In this document: piece after piece, positions 43,572 to 53,521 of the stretch
Position numbering within the stretch: position 1 is the first letter of the stretch
Layout: every line of letters begins with the position of its first letter
Assembly (NCBI RefSeq): GCF_031326345.1
Contig: NZ_CP133671.1
Span: 6,669,501-6,733,500 of the forward strand
Direction of reading: 5' to 3'
Length of the DNA stretch: 64,000 nucleotides
Source of the DNA: Aureispira sp. CCB-E
GTDB taxonomy: Bacteria; Bacteroidota; Bacteroidia; Chitinophagales; Saprospiraceae
The notes under the pieces: model-generated
Database searches by the model: none
What the model saw: only the letters and a program-made list of their open reading frames with translations
Told to the model about the DNA's origin: nothing
Position numbers and translations under genes: made by a program

Positions 43572-46500
43572 CTAGAGTTTTTGAGCATCCAAAGCACGAT
43601 TAATGATAAAGCTTTTCAATACTTTAGCTCCTACTCCATCGACTTTGACATGGATCAAATAAACGCCCCCAGCTACAGGAACTCCTGAATAGTTCTTCAA
43701 ATCCCATTTCACGGATGTTGTGATTTGATTTTCAATATCAGGGTTTCCAAATTGCCCCAAACGAGCTTTTCCATTTCTAACGACATCTCCATAAATTTGT
43801 CCTACTTTAAACTCTCTTACCAATCGTCCATCCAATGAGTAAATACGGATGTCACATTTTGCAGGAATGTTGATGACTTTCACTACATTATCTGTCTCGA
43901 TTACCTCATAATCTGAATAAGCATAGTATGGATTTGGTACTACTCGCATCAAATCTAAAGCACTGGTGGCTTTTTCTGTATCCTCTTTCGTTGGTTGCAA
44001 ACCATCCAAGCTAAATTCATACAATGGATAACCCAAGTTCTCATACGTACCTCGCTCTATTTCATGAGGACGATTGACTCGTAATTTTACTGTCATATCC
44101 GTTGGTGGGATCTCGCCATATGTACCCCCCATTTCTACTCCGGGTGTTAACAATGCCATTGATGCCCATGTTATATCCATGTTTCTAACGAGATTGTTAT
44201 CTGGAGTGAAGATAGGTAAGATACCATTGTATTGATCGATAATACTCTTACAAGAATCATACTTCGTTCTCGTTACATAAATGATGTGCTGACCTCCCAA
44301 TACCGAACGTAAGAACTGAACATCCTCATCGATAGAGTTCGGTCCTGCAAATGCCGTTGCTGTTGGGTTAAAGATCATATCATCTCCTGTACTTACTCCT
44401 TCGGCAATATTCTCCTCCAAGATCACTCCATTGTACAATGAATTCTCTCCAAAGAAGACATTCAAACGCTCTCCTGTTTCTACATCATAAGCATAACCGG
44501 GGAACCATGACATTCCTGTACTCGTCAAGTCAATCGACATATCCTTGTTTCTTGAATAGTAAGTAGGCTTCGTTCCACTTGGAGTACTTCCCTTCCATTC
44601 CATCTGACGACGTCCTGAGGGGGCTGTTTGTCCCAAATATCCACTACCATGATAACGGTTAAAGGTCTCGGTTACAATACATCTACTCCACTTACTTTGA
44701 TCGGGAGTCAATACTACATTTACATTATTCAAGGCAACCAACATCGTATCTCGTACTTTCGCTGCTATGTTCGAATTCTTGTTTCTAAATCGTGCTCCTG
44801 ATGAGCCGATGTTCATCAAAGAAAAGTAGTAATCTGTTGTTCGTAATTCTCCATCACACAACATAAAGGGATACCATCCTCCTACACTAGTTGAATATTC
44901 TTTGTTTGGATCAAACAACTCATCGTCTTCTCCTGGTCCATTCTTGATCATGTTAAAGACGCCTTCATTATCCTCTACTCCTGTATACCATTTACCATAG
45001 GTCACACTATCAGAGTAAACAATCTCTGAACCTACCCAACCGGTGTTGTTCGCTATATTTTGCTCCCCTTGTCCACTTGGTCCCACTACTTGTTGTAAAC
45101 TTACAGATATTCCCAAATCTGGTACATATTGTTCGTAATCCCAATCCATTGTTTGGAATGAAGACCACAATACCGTAGGATCATTCACATCTTTTAACAC
45201 CCAATAAATTGAATCACCCAACACAGGGAATGTATCTTTGTTCGCTACATATACTTGAGTAGCACTATCTCGTGTCCAAGTATAATTTTCATCACAAACA
45301 TACAACTGGTAAGTACCTTGAGGCACGCGCAAGGGGTCTACTACTTTTACATCTACTGGCGCTCGTCCTGATGCATAATCTATTCTTCCTACATTTTCTC
45401 CATTTACAATCGCATTTTCTATACTGCTTAGGTTCGTAATCTCCAAAAACTGCTTGGACCCTGTTCCGGAACCATCTATTCTTGTAATCCCTGGACGGTC
45501 ACCATAAGCTGACTGTAGGCTAATTCCTGAATATTCTGAATCGTTGATTCTTGGTATTCCTGTGTATATTCTGAAATTTTTTCGACCTTGTAAGTAAGGT
45601 GTTGCCTGTCCTGTATTGGTAACAGGATTGAATTTTTCATACTCGTTATGAGCATAAGCAACCACACAGAAATAATAAGGCTTGTGATTGATCAAATCTT
45701 TTTCTCCCTCTGCAAATTGGTCTTCTACTACTCTAAATGTATGTTTGATACCTTGGTTCGTACCTTCTACTTGAATCGTTGGAACAGAAACATCAATTCC
45801 TAAATCCTCGTCATAAAATTTTTCCCAATTCGCAATCTTAGAAACATTATCATTTACATCTGTTTGGAAAATTAAACGTGCTTTTGTCTCGTCCTCCAAC
45901 TCTGTTACAGAGATATTAGCATTTTGTACTTGGTATACTTTATATCCCTGAAAAGTATAGGTTGTATCCAATGGTGCAAAAGGCTTCAACTCACCTGGAG
46001 TTTCAGAATAACTTAATCCAAAATTATTTTGATTCTCATTATATGTTAAATTCAAGACCAGCTCTTCGTTCATTTCGATGACATCGATATATGGAGCATC
46101 GGGACCATCTATTATTTTAAAACAGTTATCAAATAAGTTCTGTGCTAATACATCTGCCTCTACCAATGGACGCAACGATGGGCATGGATAATCTGGGATA
46201 CTTGGCACCCATACTACTCCTGAAATCATTTCATTGGTAGCTCCTGGTTTCAAGACAAATGGCCCTGAGGTATGTAAGAAACGCTGATCTAGCCCTGATA
46301 AACCTTCGCTACACATCGACCATGTTCCAGCACCGCTTTCATTTGGAAATGATGGGAACACATAAGGAGTCGGGGTTGCTGTTTGATTACCGGGGTCGTA
46401 TCCATCCCCTCCTGCTGTAATTGGAGTTCCATTGGGCCAGTAGCCTGAAATCAGCCGATAGAAGCCTAATGTACTCGTAGGATCTCCCTTCGGATCAGAG

Positions 46501-47666
46501 TTGCTATTGATATGGTATTGGAAAGAAGATAATCCAATTTGTTTACCCGAAGAATCCAATGGCCCTCTAAAGTAATCTACTCCCAAAGCTGGTACTTCCG
46601 TTCCGTACCCTGGAAAAGCACCTCCCAAACAGTTACTTTCATCCAAAACATCTTGATTGTAAACATAGCCCATTCCTGTCACTGTATCGCAACCAATATA
46701 ATCATCTGTTGGGCAACCTAAAGCGGGATCCGTCCACAGGGAGAAATAGGTGCTGTTTAATGCCAATTTATTTCTATTTAATAACTTGTACCGATAGAAA
46801 GACATATCGTTAATAGAATTCGTAGTTGTATACCCAAAAGCCATTGCCTGAATCTCCATTTTCATAGCTTGTCCTGACGAATGTCCATGTAAATTACCAT
46901 TATCATTATACACCCACCAAGTCATTTGATCCGCATAAACTGGATTGTTATAATTTGAACTTTCACAACCTGACACTTCTATAATTGGATGATCTCCTTG
47001 ATAAGGATCGTAGATACCATTACCATCATAATCTATAAACGGTGCCAATTCTTGATTGTAATCACGAATATCAAATCCATGTATTGTTAGGAAATGTGGA
47101 TTCCCTTTTGCAGGCCATCCCAATAATCCTTTCGAAGGAGTATTTTGTACACCAGGGTTCAGTGGATCTAAATGGTCAGCCCTTAAAGCATCAATATCAC
47201 TCCCTAATACCGTAAAATGTAAGTCCCAACGCTCACAATCTATTTTTTCAATAGTTCCCAAGTCAGGATCTAGTGGTCCTGTCCAATAGTCATTCCCTCT
47301 ACTTCGATAAGTTTGAGCGGCAAGAATTAGATTTCCACCATCATCATAAGCCCCTAACCAAATCGCTCCTGCAAACAATGCCGATACCTCAGGTTCGCCA
47401 GAAGCTGGATCTATATTAGGAACAACATAATGAGATTCTACGCCATCCCACCATATATCCCCTCCTGCTCGTAATCTTGCCCGTACATTATTGATATTTA
47501 AATCGGTTTGCGCTCTAGAACCAATACAAGATGAACGAAATGTTTTGGTTGTATTTGTATTCGCAGGTAGCGGGCTATTTTCGGTGTGCCCTAACTCTTG
47601 AGCATAAGCAAAAGGAAACCATGCTAAGTAAATGATTATACTAAGCCAATTGTTAATTTTTGTCAT
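43572..47666 (-). CDS. giant secreted surface protein, paralogue C
   Basis: The 1364-residue protein has a signal peptide (MTKINNWLSIIIYLAWFPFA, cleavage after YAQ or nearby). It has the family N-terminal domain (NNVRARLRAGGDIWWDGVES), a Ca-loop-like DYDGNGIYDPYQGDHP at about 208, the near-identical block shared with A and B (about residues 700-1250), and a T9SS type A-like C-terminal domain (MRVVPNPYYAYSDYE, then VAGGVYLIHVKVDGVGAKVL). Its final 100 residues diverge from A and B (VGQIYGDVVRNGKARLGQ), and its mid-region resembles A more than B (DVSVPTIQVEGTN). No catalytic motif is recognised. It is a single gene between terminators. Confidence 0.84.
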   Translation of the reverse strand: MTKINNWLSIIIYLAWFPFAYAQELGHTENSPLPANTNTTKTFRSSCIGSRAQTDLNINNVRARLRAGGDIWWDGVESHYVVPNIDPASGEPEVSALFAGAIWLGAYDDGGNLILAAQTYRSRGNDYWTGPLDPDLGTIEKIDCERWDLHFTVLGSDIDALRADHLDPLNPGVQNTPSKGLLGWPAKGNPHFLTIHGFDIRDYNQELAPFIDYDGNGIYDPYQGDHPIIEVSGCESSNYNNPVYADQMTWWVYNDNGNLHGHSSGQAMKMEIQAMAFGYTTTNSINDMSFYRYKLLNRNKLALNSTYFSLWTDPALGCPTDDYIGCDTVTGMGYVYNQDVLDESNCLGGAFPGYGTEVPALGVDYFRGPLDSSGKQIGLSSFQYHINSNSDPKGDPTSTLGFYRLISGYWPNGTPITAGGDGYDPGNQTATPTPYVFPSFPNESGAGTWSMCSEGLSGLDQRFLHTSGPFVLKPGATNEMISGVVWVPSIPDYPCPSLRPLVEADVLAQNLFDNCFKIIDGPDAPYIDVIEMNEELVLNLTYNENQNNFGLSYSETPGELKPFAPLDTTYTFQGYKVYQVQNANISVTELEDETKARLIFQTDVNDNVSKIANWEKFYDEDLGIDVSVPTIQVEGTNQGIKHTFRVVEDQFAEGEKDLINHKPYYFCVVAYAHNEYEKFNPVTNTGQATPYLQGRKNFRIYTGIPRINDSEYSGISLQSAYGDRPGITRIDGSGTGSKQFLEITNLSSIENAIVNGENVGRIDYASGRAPVDVKVVDPLRVPQGTYQLYVCDENYTWTRDSATQVYVANKDTFPVLGDSIYWVLKDVNDPTVLWSSFQTMDWDYEQYVPDLGISVSLQQVVGPSGQGEQNIANNTGWVGSEIVYSDSVTYGKWYTGVEDNEGVFNMIKNGPGEDDELFDPNKEYSTSVGGWYPFMLCDGELRTTDYYFSLMNIGSSGARFRNKNSNIAAKVRDTMLVALNNVNVVLTPDQSKWSRCIVTETFNRYHGSGYLGQTAPSGRRQMEWKGSTPSGTKPTYYSRNKDMSIDLTSTGMSWFPGYAYDVETGERLNVFFGENSLYNGVILEENIAEGVSTGDDMIFNPTATAFAGPNSIDEDVQFLRSVLGGQHIIYVTRTKYDSCKSIIDQYNGILPIFTPDNNLVRNMDITWASMALLTPGVEMGGTYGEIPPTDMTVKLRVNRPHEIERGTYENLGYPLYEFSLDGLQPTKEDTEKATSALDLMRVVPNPYYAYSDYEVIETDNVVKVINIPAKCDIRIYSLDGRLVREFKVGQIYGDVVRNGKARLGQFGNPDIENQITTSVKWDLKNYSGVPVAGGVYLIHVKVDGVGAKVLKSFIINRALDAQKL
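43916..45570. repeat. near-identical core block, copy in paralogue C
   Basis: About 1.65 kb that matches 48460-50114 and 53884-55538 with only scattered, mostly silent base changes. It encodes about residues 700-1250 of paralogue C. At its right boundary the DNA switches from the shared TTCCTGTGTATATT to a paralogue-specific CTGAAATTTTTTCG. Confidence 0.8.
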
Positions 47667-47888
47667 TTTTTACTGTTTTTAGGCAGGAGGTAATAATTAG
47701 TTACAAGATTGATAAACAATTCGCCCAAACAAGGCAATCATCAAAATGAATGATTCTATATCTTTAACAATGACCACTATACACACCAATGCTTTTATTT
47801 CTTTATAGAAAGAATCGATTTGATTAATATGTATTTAGCAGTCGTCGTTTAACCAAGACATCTACATTTCCATTTATTATTAGGGATA

Positions 47889-47986
47889 TAAATAATCGTT
47901 CAAAAAATAACAAGTACCACGCAGTAGCAGCGCAGCTAAAACAGCCTTATTTTTTGTTATTACTTTTTCTGACCTCTTACTTACTA
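47889..47986. repeat. interspersed repeat, family B, copy 2
   Basis: The reverse complement begins TTAGTAAGTAAGAGGTCAG and contains GGCTGTTTTAGCTGCGCTGC, then TACTGCGTGGTACTTGTTAT, matching copy 1 at 1078-1262. The central 80-odd bases of copy 1 are absent. Confidence 0.6.
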
Positions 47987-48053
47987 AGTTAGGGTATTCT
48001 AAGAAAAGCACTTGCTATTTGATCAATAAATTCACACAATTTTACATTTTTAT

Positions 48054-48091
48054 AGAAAAAATAAGGCTCAAAGAAAATTCTCTGAGCCTTA
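48054..48091 (-). terminator. terminator after paralogue B
   Basis: TAAGGCTCA (48062-48070) and TGAGCCTTA (48083-48091) form a perfect 9-bp stem. On the minus strand it is followed by a T run (A run at 48056-48061). It begins 7 bases beyond the paralogue B stop. Confidence 0.75.
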
Positions 48092-48097
48092 ATTTTT

Positions 48098-51000
48098 TTA
48101 CAAACGTTGAGCATCAAATGCTCGATTGATGATAAAGCTTTTTAATACTTTAGATCCTACTCCTTCCACTTTGACATGGATCAAGTAAACACCTCCAGCT
48201 ACAGGAACTCCTGCATAATTTTTCAAATCCCAATTGATAGATGTTGTGATTTGTTCATCTGATTCTGGTCCATTGGTTCCCAATCCTACTCTTGCAATTC
48301 CATTTCTTGCACCTCCTGAGCCTAATGTATTTTTATACTCTTGAGCTATTTTAAACTCTTTTACAAATCGTCCATCCAATGAGTAAATACGGATGTCACA
48401 TTTTGCAGGAATGTTGGTTATCTTAACTACATTATCCGTCTCTTTTACCTCGTAATCTGAATAAGCATAGTATGGATTCGGTACTACTCGCATCAAATCT
48501 AAAGCACTGGTGGCTTTTTCTGTATCCTCTTTCGTTGGTTGCAAACCATCCAAGCTAAATTCATACAATGGATAACCCAAGTTCTCATACGTACCTCGCT
48601 CTATTTCATGAGGACGATTGACTCGTAATTTTACTGTCATATCCGTTGGTGGGATCTCGCCATATGTACCCCCCATTTCTACTCCGGGTGTTAACAATGC
48701 CATTGATGCCCATGTTATATCCATGTTTCTAACGAGATTGTTATCTGGAGTGAAGATAGGTAAGATACCATTGTATTGATCGATAATACTCTTACAAGAA
48801 TCATACTTCGTTCTCGTTACATAAATGATGTGCTGACCTCCCAATACCGAACGTAAGAACTGAACATCCTCATCGATAGAGTTCGGTCCTGCAAATGCCG
48901 TTGCTGTTGGGTTAAAGATCATATCATCTCCTGTACTTACTCCTTCGGCAATATTCTCCTCCAAGATCACTCCATTGTACAATGAATTCTCTCCAAAGAA
49001 GACATTCAAACGCTCTCCTGTTTCTACATCATAAGCATAACCGGGGAACCATGACATTCCGGTACTCGTCAAGTCAATCGACATATCCTTGTTTCTTGAA
49101 TAATACGTCGGCTTCGTTCCACTTGGAGTACTTCCTTTCCATTCCATCTGACGACGTCCTGAGGGGGCTGTTTGTCCCAAATATCCACTACCATGATAAC
49201 GGTTAAAGGTCTCGGTTACAATACACCTACTCCACTTGCTTTGATCGGGAGTCAATACTACATTTACATTATTCAAGGCTACCAACATCGTATCTCGTAC
49301 TTTTGATGCTATGTTCGAATTCTTGTTTCTAAATCGTGCTCCTGATGAGCCGATGTTCATCAAAGAAAAGTAGTAATCTGTTGTTCGTAATTCTCCATCA
49401 CACAACATAAAGGGATACCATCCTCCTACACTAGTTGAATATTCTTTGTTCGGATCAAACAACTCATCGTCTTCCCCTGGTCCATTCTTGATCATGTTAA
49501 AGACGCCTTCATTATCCTCTACTCCTGTATACCATTTACCATAGGTCACACTATCAGAGTAAATAATTTCTGAACCTACCCAACCTGTGTTGTTCGCTAT
49601 ATTTTGCTCCCCTTGTCCACTTGGTCCCACTACTTGTTGTAAACTTACAGATATTCCCAAATCTGGTACATATTGCTCGTAATCCCAATCCATTGTTTGG
49701 AATGAAGACCACAATACTGTAGGATCATTCACATCTTTTAACACCCAATAAATTGAATCACCCAACACAGGGAATGTATCTTTGTTCGCTACATATACTT
49801 GAGTAGCACTATCTCGTGTCCAAGTATAGTTTTCATCACAAACATACAACTGGTAAGTACCTTGAGGCACGCGCAAGGGATCCACTACTTTTACATCTAC
49901 TGGCGCTCGTCCTGATGCATAATCTATTCTTCCTACATTTTCTCCATTTACAATCGCATTTTCTATACTGCTTAGGTTCGTAATCTCCAAAAACTGCTTG
50001 GACCCTGTTCCGGAACCATCTATTCTTGTAATCCCTGGACGGTCACCATAAGCTGACTGTAGGCTAATTCCTGAATATTCTGAATCGTTGATTCTTGGTA
50101 TTCCTGTGTATATTTTAAAGTTTCTACGACCTTGTAAGTAAGGTGTTGCCTGTCCTGTATTGGTAACAGAATTGTACTTTTGATACTCGTTATGAGCATA
50201 AGCAACCACACAGAAATAATAGGGCTTGTGATTGATCAAATCTTTTTCTCCCTCTGCAAATTGGTCTTCTACTACTTTAAATGTATGTTTGATACCTTGG
50301 TTCGTACCCTCCACCATTATTCTAGGCACTTGGACTACTAAGCCTAAATCATTATCGGTAAATTCTTCCCAATTCGCGATTTTAGAAACATTATCATTTA
50401 CATCCGTTTGGAAAATTAAACGTGCTTTTGTCTCATCGTCCAACTCTGTTACAGAAAGGTTCGGATCATTTACTTGGTATACTTTATATCCTTGGAAAGT
50501 ATACGTTGTATCCAATGGTGCAAAAGGTCTAAGTTCTGCAGGAGACTCTTCGTAGCCCAACTTATAGTTATTTTGCTCTGCTGAGTAGTATAAATTCAAG
50601 ACCAACTCTTCGTTCATTTCGATGACATCAATATGTGGAGCATCAGGACCATCTGTAATTTTAAAACAGTTGTCAAATAAGTTCTGTGCCAATACATCTG
50701 CGCTCACTAAAGATTCTAAGGCAGGACAGGGATAATCTGGGATACTTGGCACCCATACTACTCCTGAAATCATTTCATTGGTAGCTCCTGGTTTCAAGAC
50801 AAATGGTCCTGAGGTATGTAAAAAAGCTTGATCTAACCCTGATAAGCTTTCGCTACACATCGACCATACTCCAGCACCGCTTTCATTTGGAAATGATGGA
50901 AACACATAACGTGTTGGCGCTGCTCCTATATTATTGGGGTTGTACCCATCCCCTCCTGCTGTAATTGGAGTTCCATTGGGCCAGTAGCCTGAAATCAAAC

Positions 51001-52192
51001 GATAGTACCCTACAGCACTAGATGGAATTCCTTTGGGATCTGTTGTACTAATGATATGATACTGAAAAGAAGACAACCCAAGTTGATTTCCAGCAGAATC
51101 TAAAGGTCCTCTAAAATAATCTACTCCCAACGCAGGAATATCGGTACCATACCCAGCCAAACCTGCACAAGGATTATCATCATTGGCATCTGCATTATAA
51201 ACATAGCCCATTCCTGTTAAAGTATCACAACCAATATAATCATCTGATCGACAACCCAAGTCAGGGTCAGTCCATAGAGAGAAGTACGTATCATTCAAAG
51301 ACAGTTTGTTTCTATTTAGTAGCTTATAACGATAAAAAGTTTGGTTGTTGATTGCATCTGTTGTCCGATAGGCAAAAGCCATTGCTTGAATTTCCATTTT
51401 CATGGCTTGTCCACTTGTCTGTGTATGCAAGTTACCATTATCATTATACACCCACCAAGTCATTTGATCCGCATAAACTGGATTGTTGTAGTCAGCACTT
51501 TCACAACCTGACACTTCAATAATGGGATGGTCTCCTTGATAAGGATCATAGATACCATCACCATCATAATCCACAAATGGCGCCAATTCTTGATTGTAAT
51601 CACGAATATCAAACCCATGTATTGTCAAGAAATGTGGGTTCCCTTTTGCAGGCCATCCTAATAGTCCTCTTGAAGGGGTGTTTTGTACACCTGGATTTAA
51701 TGGATCTAAGTTATCCGCCCTTAAAGCAGTAATATCGTCGCCCAACACCGTAAAATGCAAATCCCAGCGCTCACAGTCTATTTTTTCGATGGTTCCCAAA
51801 TCAGGGTTCAAAGGTCCTGTCCAATAGTCATTTCCACTACCTCGATAGGTTTGAGCTGCCAAAATTAAGTTGCCACCATCATCATAAGCTCCTAACCAAA
51901 TTGCTCCAGAATAGAGCGATACAATTTCAGGTTCTCCTGATGTAGGATCTACATTGGGAACTACATATTGAGGTTGCGTTCCATCCCACCACATATCTCC
52001 TCCCGCTCTTAGTCGAGCACGAACATTATTAATAGCTAAATCAGTTTGGGCACGAGACTCCGTACAACTGGATCGATAAGCAGGGGTATTCGGTTCCGTT
52101 CTATTGGTATGAGGTCCTTTTTGTGCACAGAGTGTACTCAAAGTCAATATATAAACGCTGCTAAAAGCAGTCCAGAAAATATTTTTTTTCAT
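48098..52192 (-). CDS. giant secreted surface protein, paralogue B
   Basis: From ATG 52192 the protein is 1364 residues; the frame opens 30 codons earlier (52282), but that extension would overlap the porV-like gene's terminator and delay the signal peptide, so it is rejected. The signal peptide is MKKNIFWTAFSSVYILTLST with cleavage after LCA. It has the family N-terminus (NNVRARLRAGGDMWWDGTQP), the Ca-loop-like DYDGDGIYDPYQGDHP at about 210, the shared block (about 694-1245), and a C-terminal domain that is nearly the same as in A (VKEFKIAQEYKN, then DEQITTSINWDLKNYAG). Mid-region residues 560-640 resemble A (SAEQNNYKLGYEESPAELRP). No catalytic motif is recognised. Confidence 0.84.
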   Translation of the reverse strand: MKKNIFWTAFSSVYILTLSTLCAQKGPHTNRTEPNTPAYRSSCTESRAQTDLAINNVRARLRAGGDMWWDGTQPQYVVPNVDPTSGEPEIVSLYSGAIWLGAYDDGGNLILAAQTYRGSGNDYWTGPLNPDLGTIEKIDCERWDLHFTVLGDDITALRADNLDPLNPGVQNTPSRGLLGWPAKGNPHFLTIHGFDIRDYNQELAPFVDYDGDGIYDPYQGDHPIIEVSGCESADYNNPVYADQMTWWVYNDNGNLHTQTSGQAMKMEIQAMAFAYRTTDAINNQTFYRYKLLNRNKLSLNDTYFSLWTDPDLGCRSDDYIGCDTLTGMGYVYNADANDDNPCAGLAGYGTDIPALGVDYFRGPLDSAGNQLGLSSFQYHIISTTDPKGIPSSAVGYYRLISGYWPNGTPITAGGDGYNPNNIGAAPTRYVFPSFPNESGAGVWSMCSESLSGLDQAFLHTSGPFVLKPGATNEMISGVVWVPSIPDYPCPALESLVSADVLAQNLFDNCFKITDGPDAPHIDVIEMNEELVLNLYYSAEQNNYKLGYEESPAELRPFAPLDTTYTFQGYKVYQVNDPNLSVTELDDETKARLIFQTDVNDNVSKIANWEEFTDNDLGLVVQVPRIMVEGTNQGIKHTFKVVEDQFAEGEKDLINHKPYYFCVVAYAHNEYQKYNSVTNTGQATPYLQGRRNFKIYTGIPRINDSEYSGISLQSAYGDRPGITRIDGSGTGSKQFLEITNLSSIENAIVNGENVGRIDYASGRAPVDVKVVDPLRVPQGTYQLYVCDENYTWTRDSATQVYVANKDTFPVLGDSIYWVLKDVNDPTVLWSSFQTMDWDYEQYVPDLGISVSLQQVVGPSGQGEQNIANNTGWVGSEIIYSDSVTYGKWYTGVEDNEGVFNMIKNGPGEDDELFDPNKEYSTSVGGWYPFMLCDGELRTTDYYFSLMNIGSSGARFRNKNSNIASKVRDTMLVALNNVNVVLTPDQSKWSRCIVTETFNRYHGSGYLGQTAPSGRRQMEWKGSTPSGTKPTYYSRNKDMSIDLTSTGMSWFPGYAYDVETGERLNVFFGENSLYNGVILEENIAEGVSTGDDMIFNPTATAFAGPNSIDEDVQFLRSVLGGQHIIYVTRTKYDSCKSIIDQYNGILPIFTPDNNLVRNMDITWASMALLTPGVEMGGTYGEIPPTDMTVKLRVNRPHEIERGTYENLGYPLYEFSLDGLQPTKEDTEKATSALDLMRVVPNPYYAYSDYEVKETDNVVKITNIPAKCDIRIYSLDGRFVKEFKIAQEYKNTLGSGGARNGIARVGLGTNGPESDEQITTSINWDLKNYAGVPVAGGVYLIHVKVEGVGSKVLKSFIINRAFDAQRL
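48460..50114. repeat. near-identical core block, copy in paralogue B
   Basis: Offset from paralogue C's copy is 4,544 bases and from paralogue A's copy 5,424 bases. In paralogue B and A the near-identity continues past the block on the 3' side to the stop codon, giving about 2 kb in total between them. Confidence 0.8.
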
Positions 52193-52280
52193 TGTTATAT
52201 TCTTATGTAATGAGAGAATAAAATAATTGAGGGGAAATTTTTTAGATACAGAACATGCGAACATAGCAGTATAAAAGCAC

Positions 52281-52317
52281 AAAACGCTCTTTCCCTAGAC
52301 TTTGGGAAGAGCGTTTT
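52281..52317 (-). terminator. terminator after the PorV-like gene
   Basis: AAAACGCTCTTTCCC (52281-52295) pairs with GGGAAGAGCGTTTT (52304-52317) with one bulged base and a loop of 8. On the minus strand it ends in TTTTG. It begins 36 bases after the PorV-like stop and closes the receptor/paralogue A/PorV-like operon. Confidence 0.75.
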
Positions 52318-52352
52318 ATATATTTCATAACCAGAGCTAAAGCTCTTCTTAT

Positions 52353-53444
52353 TTAGATTCCAATTCTTACACTAACAGCATGTGAACCAGCAAATTCTTT
52401 TGTTAACTCAAAGCCATAATCAAAAGCGATTTTTCTTGAAGATCCTTTTTTGAAAGGAATTTGAACAGAAAGTCCTGCTGTAAAACCATTACTAATAGTT
52501 CCTGCATTACCTGTATCAAACATCAATCCTTCGTATCTAAAGGCAGCTCTAAGCATCAACATCTCACGGAATGCATATTCCAAACCTAGACCATACTGGT
52601 CACGAGCAAATGAGTTGGCTGTGAACATTGCATTAACAGATAAACGATTCGTTTTTCCTTGTCTTGAGTCTGTTTCTCCAGGAAACCAAAAATCATAAGA
52701 TGCTCCAATGTGTAACAAAGAAGGTAATTCAAATGCTGCCACACGTTCTTCTACTGTCAATGGAGTAGAACCATTTGGCGCAACACCAACAAAAGCAAGT
52801 CCATCTCCTTGAAACTTCATTTTAGTACCAATATTGCGTAGTGCTAAACCGAATTTGATTTGCTTATTTTTACCAGTTACATATTGAACTCCTGCATCAA
52901 ATGCAACTCCCATTGCAGAAGCATTTGTCAATGATTCAGATACAACACGAACTGCTAAACCTACAGATATTTTTTCATTCCCTTCCTTATCTCTAAAAAT
53001 ATGGCTATAACCAACACCAATATTGAAAAAAGAAGGACTAAAAGTAGTAATTCCTTGAGGTTGACTCGTTGTTGTTAGAGGAATATCACCAAAATTCATG
53101 GACATTAATGTAAGACCAACAGCACCATTCTTCCCAATTTTCTGTCCCAATCCCCCAGCAGTCATACTCAAACCAGTACCTACCATATATTGAGTGTGCG
53201 AAACAATTACCTCTGTATTGCTGTATTGACGACCAATTCCAGCTGGATTAAAGCGCATCGCTTCTACGCCTGTTACACTAGATACTACGAGACCGTTTAG
53301 TCCTGCTGATCTAGCCCAAGGATTTAATAATAGTTCATAAGCACCTGCCTCCCCTTGTCTATCAGGGTTTCCAGCAAAAGTTGCTTCTGGAGTTACTAAA
53401 ATACCCAGTAAGAATATAGCGATGATAGATTTAAGTCTATTCAT
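52353..53444 (-). CDS. PorV/PorQ-family outer-membrane protein
   Basis: PorV is the outer-membrane shuttle of the T9SS that carries substrates to the surface-attachment complex. The 363-residue protein starts with a signal peptide (MNRLKSIIAIFLLGILVTPE, cleavage after TFA) and has the family opening AGAYELLLNPWARSAGLNGL, with MRFNPAGIGRQ following at about 64. Alternating amphipathic strands (FFNIGVGYSHIF, VGLAVRVVSESL, IKFGLALRNIGTKM) predict a beta barrel of about 14 strands related to FadL. The position between paralogue A and paralogue B suggests a dedicated partner for these giant proteins, which is inference. The main genomic porV of the organism is probably elsewhere. A 77-base gap with a hairpin separates it from paralogue A. 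Confidence 0.88.
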   Translation of the reverse strand: MNRLKSIIAIFLLGILVTPEATFAGNPDRQGEAGAYELLLNPWARSAGLNGLVVSSVTGVEAMRFNPAGIGRQYSNTEVIVSHTQYMVGTGLSMTAGGLGQKIGKNGAVGLTLMSMNFGDIPLTTTSQPQGITTFSPSFFNIGVGYSHIFRDKEGNEKISVGLAVRVVSESLTNASAMGVAFDAGVQYVTGKNKQIKFGLALRNIGTKMKFQGDGLAFVGVAPNGSTPLTVEERVAAFELPSLLHIGASYDFWFPGETDSRQGKTNRLSVNAMFTANSFARDQYGLGLEYAFREMLMLRAAFRYEGLMFDTGNAGTISNGFTAGLSVQIPFKKGSSRKIAFDYGFELTKEFAGSHAVSVRIGI

Positions 53445-53466
53445 TGTTTTATATTTTTTTAGATTA

Positions 53467-53497
53467 GCTGTGAGCTGTACTTTTTACAGCTCACAGC
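53467..53497 (-). other. intercistronic hairpin between paralogue A and the PorV-like gene
   Basis: GCTGTGAGCTGTA (53467-53479) and TACAGCTCACAGC (53485-53497) form a perfect 13-bp stem with a 5-base loop. No T run follows on the minus strand (the next bases are TAATCTAAAAAAATATA), so it is not a standard terminator. It may stabilise the upstream mRNA segment or attenuate transcription. Confidence 0.6.
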
Positions 53498-53521
53498 GTA
53501 TATTTTGTACCAGTTAAGATA

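Larger units (their letters stand above)
47667..48097. other. intergenic region between paralogues B and C
   Basis: Contains the family B repeat (47889-47986), the paralogue B terminator at 48054-48091 and the leader for paralogue C. No ORF is present. Confidence 0.4.

Noticed and set aside
52193-52282. Longer start for paralogue B (30 extra residues)
   Set aside because: The extension covers the PorV-like gene's terminator and would put 30 residues ahead of the signal peptide.
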